Source: Bacteroidales bacterium (GTDB taxonomy: Bacteria; Bacteroidota; Bacteroidia; Bacteroidales; FEN-979). Taken from it: DNA of 37,528 bases. Position 1 is the first letter of the stretch. Every line of letters starts with the position of its first letter. This document shows positions 34,542 to 37,528 of this stretch, piece after piece. The translations under genes and the position numbers were made by a program. The stretch is taken from the NCBI GenBank assembly GCA_017882335.1, contig JADGPR010000024.1, positions 1-37,528 on the forward strand, given 5' to 3'. Below the pieces are notes generated by a model. It did not search any database and had not been told where the DNA came from. It worked only from the letters and a program-made list of their open reading frames with translations.

Positions 34542-34600
34542 TTAACAAGCCGGCAGCTGAGCGGCATTTATAATGCCGCTCAGCAAATGTAGTTAGTTAC
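34542..34600. repeat. attC-like hairpin after higA
   Basis: A perfect 12-bp stem (CTGAGCGGCATT with its complement, 34559-34570 and 34574-34585) has a 3-nt loop. It is flanked by ATTTAAC (34542-34548, fits RYYYAAC) and GTTAGTT (34594-34600, one mismatch to GTTRRRY). This layout resembles an integron attC site, but the outer arms pair only partly and no integrase is present. A plain transcription hairpin is the alternative; no T-run follows. Confidence 0.35.
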
Positions 34601-34624
34601 AAGCAGTTTAAATACACATTTCTC

Positions 34625-34861
34625 ATGAAACATAATGAAATTTTACGAGATCAAATATTTGAAATAATCAGGAATCAGATTAAGGATAATGATCCGCCCG
34701 AGACGAAGATTACCTATAATCGGTTAATAAAACAAGGATATGGTGATTTTGAAACGAAACAATTGATTGGCCAATGCATTGCTGTTGAATTATTCCAGGT
34801 TTTAAAATTTCAAAAACCATTTGATGAAAATAGATATATTAAAACTAACACTGCTATATGA
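34625..34861 (+). CDS. Hypothetical 78-aa protein
   Basis: I do not recognise a family. It is a small charged, helical-looking protein (EILRDQIFEIIRNQIKDNDPPETKITYNRL near the start) with no signal peptide or membrane segment. Its stop overlaps the next gene's start (ATGA), so the two are translated together. Codon use is AT-rich like the toxin-antitoxin neighbours. Confidence 0.6.
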   Translation: MKHNEILRDQIFEIIRNQIKDNDPPETKITYNRLIKQGYGDFETKQLIGQCIAVELFQVLKFQKPFDENRYIKTNTAI

Positions 34862-35274
34862 AAGTAATCGGCATTGACATTGACAAAACAAAGGCAATTT
34901 TCTATGCCGTTGAAAAGAATGCAGGCGGAAACGTCATTAACCTGACAGGTGACTTCAAGTATGTTATTTTAAATAATGATACAGACAACTCAAAAGTGAG
35001 AGCATTTCAATCCACGGTTCATTCTTTTTTTGAAACCATTCATCCTGATAGAATTGCAATACTAAAAAGGCAAACAAAAGGACGTTTTAAAGCTGCACCA
35101 TTGTCTTTTAAAATTGAAGGACTTATTCAATGCTACGAAAAACTTGAAATAGAATTTTTACCGCCTATAACAATTTCCACTTATTTCAAAAAGAATGATT
35201 TCAATCTTCAGCTTGAACATAATTATCAGGAAGGGGCAGCTAAACTTGCTTACTTCCTGGTTTCAGCTAAATGA
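34858..35274 (+). CDS. DUF3010-like protein with RNase H-like fold
   Basis: The 138-aa protein begins MKVIGIDIDKTKAIF, an RNase H/RuvC-like first strand with D-x-D. It continues VRAFQSTVHSFFETI and ILKRQTKGRFKAAPLSFKIEG, which match by eye the conserved (K)ERxxKGKFAGGAxxFKMEA block of DUF3010 proteins. Nuclease activity is not shown for that family. It overlaps the 78-aa gene by 4 bp. The adjacent toxin-antitoxin pair suggests an accessory or defence-like cassette region, but that is inference. Confidence 0.6.
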   Translation: MKVIGIDIDKTKAIFYAVEKNAGGNVINLTGDFKYVILNNDTDNSKVRAFQSTVHSFFETIHPDRIAILKRQTKGRFKAAPLSFKIEGLIQCYEKLEIEFLPPITISTYFKKNDFNLQLEHNYQEGAAKLAYFLVSAK

Positions 35275-35443
35275 CATGCAATTTCTAAATCCAATTATAA
35301 GATAATGCAAATTATCCGGTGTTCCGGCCGGTCCTGAATATTTGGAAGAATTATCATAACTTCGCTGAGCCGGTATGGATGCGCCACAACCGCTCATCAA
35401 TGAAGAAAAACAAAAAAAGTAGGAACCAAATAACAACAAACAA

Positions 35444-35839
35444 ATGAAAACAACGATGTTTATTTCAAAGTATGAAACACAGATTTATGCTATCCTTCGG
35501 ATTGTTGCAGGATTTCTTTTCCTATGGCACGGTTCACAAAAGCTTTTCGGTTTCCCGCCGGCAGGACATGAGATTCCTTCATACATAATGTTTATTGCAG
35601 GTCCTATAGAGTTCTTCGGTGGCCTTCTTGTCATGATTGGTCTTTGGACTCGTTGGGTAGCATTCATTTGTAGCGGAGAGATGGCTTATGCCTACTGGAC
35701 AGTTCACGGTACACACATATTACTCCCCTTCCTGAATGGTGGTGAGTTGGCAATAATTTATTGCTTTCTGTTTTTGTTCATTTCAGCCAGGGGTTCTGGT
35801 GAATTCAGCATTGACCATTTAATGGAAAAGAAAAGTTAG
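35444..35839 (+). CDS. DoxX family membrane protein
   Basis: The 131-aa protein has four hydrophobic helices (~15-32, 47-67, 72-95, 100-120) and the DoxX pattern LRIVAGFLFLWHGSQKLFG ... GPIEFFGGLLVMIGLWTRWVA. The family is linked to redox or sulfur metabolism in some bacteria; here no function can be assigned. It stands alone, 170 bp after the DUF3010-like gene, without a clear promoter. Confidence 0.85.
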   Translation: MKTTMFISKYETQIYAILRIVAGFLFLWHGSQKLFGFPPAGHEIPSYIMFIAGPIEFFGGLLVMIGLWTRWVAFICSGEMAYAYWTVHGTHILLPFLNGGELAIIYCFLFLFISARGSGEFSIDHLMEKKS

Positions 35840-36219
35840 TAAAAAAGTCTGAAGCATTCTTGAATCGGAAGTCATTTTTATTATTGACCAGGTTAATAGG
35901 TGTTCGGGTATGCTCTCTTTATGTTAAAGCATATTCCATCTATCTGAGTTAATTCTTGGGTGGGTGGATTTTTTTAAAAAATCGACTATCGACAGCTACA
36001 TGAAAAATAATGGTATGTGTGGAAATGCAAGCAAGATAAATTGACCTTATATTGGTGACTAACTTGCTGATATATATCATCATTTAATAATTAATCCATG
36101 CATTATTCTAAATTGCGTGTAAATAAGAGCCTGTAATCATGGATGAGACAGCAAATATTTCACAGGGGAGTTCTTTGTTAATGGCTATTCATCGGACTGT
36201 AGTTATCACATGAAGGGTG
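35840..36219. other. Gene-free spacer with dispersed repeat
   Basis: Contains the A-B repeat at 35897-35962 and AT-rich sequence; no gene is seen. Confidence 0.55.
35897..35962 (+). repeat. Dispersed direct repeat, copy left of the lipoprotein gene
   Basis: Word A (TAGGTGTTCGGGTATGCT...) and word B (CATATTCCATCTATCTGAG...) occur side by side here. They recur as B then A at 37197-37261, preceded by a degraded A copy. Confidence 0.8.
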
Positions 36220-36227
36220 TATTTTTG
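36220..36227 (+). promoter_or_regulatory. -7 element for the lipoprotein gene
   Basis: TATTTTTG fits TAnnTTTG; predicted leader ~40 nt. No -33 box seen. Confidence 0.4.
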
Positions 36228-36273
36228 AAAGTAACCCAATGTTCTGTTTTAATAAAAACTAACAATCACAAAA

Positions 36274-37095
36274 ATGAAAAAGCTCGTTTATCTTTTTTTG
36301 GTAATTGTTTTTGTAGTAGCAGGCTGTAAGAACAAAAAACAAGTCGTTTTCACTGTACTTGGAGTTTTTACACCATATCAAACGAATATGGAAAAACTCA
36401 ATGGAAAAGTTGAAAAGGTAATTGAAACCAATTACTGGACTGTTCCTGATGCAGAGTCATTTAAGAAAGGAGACAAAATGACTAAGAAAGAGTTAGATAG
36501 TCTTAATTATACTGGTGATTTTGAAGCCACATTTGATGAAGCCGGAGATCTCGTTTCCTGTGCCATAATGGATGAAAACAAAAAGATTAATAATAAATGG
36601 GAACTCACCAAGGAGAACAACATTTTAGTCAGGGCAAATTATACTTACAATGACACACTCAGGAGATATCAGAAGCTAAAATGTGATAAAAACGGTGATA
36701 TTATTGAGTATGCCAGTTTCAAGGCTGTGGTTGATACTCTGCTTGAAAGGTGGGTTGTTGAAAGGAACACCAGAGGAGATACAGTCATTTACAAGGTCAT
36801 TAACTACAAGGGCGAGCTAATCTTCAAAGCGCTATTCCTTTATAATGATTTAGAACAATTCATTGGCTATCAGGGATATGATAAAGATGGCAATTACAGT
36901 GGCGGAAATGAGTTTAAGTATGATGATCTGGGAAAAGTATCAGAATTAATATTGTATAACAAAGATAAAAAGCCTACCTCTGAAAATAATTTTATCAATG
37001 AATATGACTCCAAAGGCAACTGGGTTAAACAAATCTGTAAGGATAAGAAAGGTTTTGCAATAATCGGAGAAAGAGTATATAAATACTTTGAGTAA
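36274..37095 (+). CDS. Putative lipoprotein with beta-hairpin repeats
   Basis: The 273-aa protein has a lipoprotein signal (MKKLVYLFLVIVFVVAGC, lipobox VAGC, C18), so it is probably membrane-anchored after Lgt action. The rest is charged and beta-rich, with recurring Y/F-D-x-x-G-x-hydrophobic turns (FDEAGDLV, CDKNGDIIEY, YDKDGNYSG, YDDLGKVSE, YDSKGNWVK) like YD/MORN-type hairpin repeats. No named family or function is recognised. It is flanked by copies of a dispersed repeat and is AT-richer than the core genes. Confidence 0.75.
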   Translation: MKKLVYLFLVIVFVVAGCKNKKQVVFTVLGVFTPYQTNMEKLNGKVEKVIETNYWTVPDAESFKKGDKMTKKELDSLNYTGDFEATFDEAGDLVSCAIMDENKKINNKWELTKENNILVRANYTYNDTLRRYQKLKCDKNGDIIEYASFKAVVDTLLERWVVERNTRGDTVIYKVINYKGELIFKALFLYNDLEQFIGYQGYDKDGNYSGGNEFKYDDLGKVSELILYNKDKKPTSENNFINEYDSKGNWVKQICKDKKGFAIIGERVYKYFE

Positions 37096-37120
37096 TCATT
37101 GACAAAAATCCTTTGAGAAA

Positions 37121-37143
37121 ACCCCGGAGTTTATTTCCGGGGT
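37121..37143 (+). terminator. Hairpin terminator after the lipoprotein gene
   Basis: ACCCCGGA pairs exactly with TCCGGGGT, plus a G-U pair, with a short loop 26 bp after the stop. It lacks a T-run. Confidence 0.5.
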
Positions 37144-37162
37144 CTACCCTCGCTGAATCATA

Positions 37163-37310
37163 TGTGTTCAGTTTGCTCTCTTAAAGTTTATTTAATCATA
37201 TTCCATCCATCTAGGTTGATTCCTGGGTATATTAGGTGTTCGGGTATGCTCCCTTTATGTTGCATTGCATAATATATGGGTCTAGGATGTGCAACTCACA
37301 TGACAACTCT
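37163..37310 (+). repeat. Dispersed repeat cluster right of the lipoprotein gene
   Basis: A degraded A word (37163-37190), a B word (37197-37228), an A word (37233-37261) and a degraded B-like word (~37268-37291) form about two tandem units with a ~70-bp period. Confidence 0.65.
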
Positions 37311-37358
37311 ATCTATATCTCAAGAACCACTGAAAATCAACAATGCTAATTACATTCA

Positions 37359-37382
37359 CCAGGTCCCCATGGGGGGACTTGG
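37359..37382. other. GC hairpin
   Basis: CCAGGTCCCC pairs with GGGGACTTGG (one G-U pair) around a 4-nt loop. No gene is adjacent. Confidence 0.5.
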
Positions 37383-37528
37383 GTGAGTGGTTTTTAATTA
37401 ATCAGATAAGAGTGAAAAATAACGTGTTAAAATAAAATTGATTTCAGCTTAAACAAGATGAAAATTTGGTTACAAGAAAAGAAAAATCCTGGTGGACTTT
37501 TATCCACGTATTTTATTATGTATATTAG

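Larger units (their letters stand above)
37096..37528. other. Gene-free right end of the window
   Basis: Holds a terminator hairpin (37121-37143), repeat copies (37163-37310) and a 10-bp hairpin (37359-37382); no gene is supported. Confidence 0.6.

Noticed and set aside
35275-35443. Possible second attC-like site after the DUF3010-like gene
   Set aside because: A bulged TGAG-CGGT/ACCGCTCA stem exists at about 35364-35394, but no matching R boxes flank it.

Overview
The window reads as a chromosomal segment of an uncultured Bacteroidota bacterium, probably Bacteroidales-like. The evidence is a type IX secretion (T9SS) C-terminal sorting domain, Bacteroidota-type promoters (TTTG about 19 bp upstream of TAnnTTTG, usually with only the -7 part recognisable), short leaders with weak Shine-Dalgarno sites, and the gene run CBS protein / outer-membrane protein / NAD kinase / DUF6089 / UppS / BamA / OmpH / OmpH. 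I see no rRNA and no CRISPR array.

Region 1 (1-6620) is accessory and rearranged. A 233-235 bp direct repeat (65-297 and 5558-5792) brackets a small secreted repeat protein, a membrane-anchored metallophosphoesterase, a 1 kb gene-free stretch full of hairpins, and two overlapping paralogous exported proteins. The second paralog lacks the T9SS tail carried by the first. Next come IS-end-like tandem repeats, an excisionase-like HTH gene and tRNA-Gln(UUG). A 36-bp near-perfect palindrome lies at the predicted tRNA-Gln transcription start.

Region 2 (6830-23840) is mostly core. It holds a DUF2723 GT-C glycosyltransferase, lgt, a MurG-like glycosyltransferase, a GxxExxY nuclease-fold gene framed by a 13-bp inverted repeat, dprA, a cupin and rsgA. 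The envelope/NAD block follows, ending in bamA and two Skp/OmpH chaperones, so lipid carrier synthesis (UppS), lipoprotein maturation (Lgt) and outer-membrane protein assembly (BamA, Skp) lie close together.

Region 3 (23955-33445, minus strand) holds tilS, a DsbD-like reductase, and sucA-sucB-nadB (2-oxoglutarate dehydrogenase E1 and E2, then L-aspartate oxidase).

Region 4 (33593-37528) is again accessory and AT-richer. It holds a HigB/HigA toxin-antitoxin pair whose toxin has no proper in-frame start, an attC-like hairpin, an overlapping pair of small genes (an unknown 78-aa protein plus a DUF3010-like RNase H-fold protein), a DoxX protein, and a lipoprotein flanked by a dispersed direct repeat. 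Gene spacers across the window carry phrase-like low-complexity DNA and dispersed palindromes.

The strongest leads are the tRNA-Gln palindrome, the GxxExxY inverted-repeat unit and its gene-less relative, the toxin frameshift at an A-run, the 78-aa/DUF3010 pair, and the sorting-tail loss next to the repeat. All function calls are by recognition of motifs; no database search was possible.
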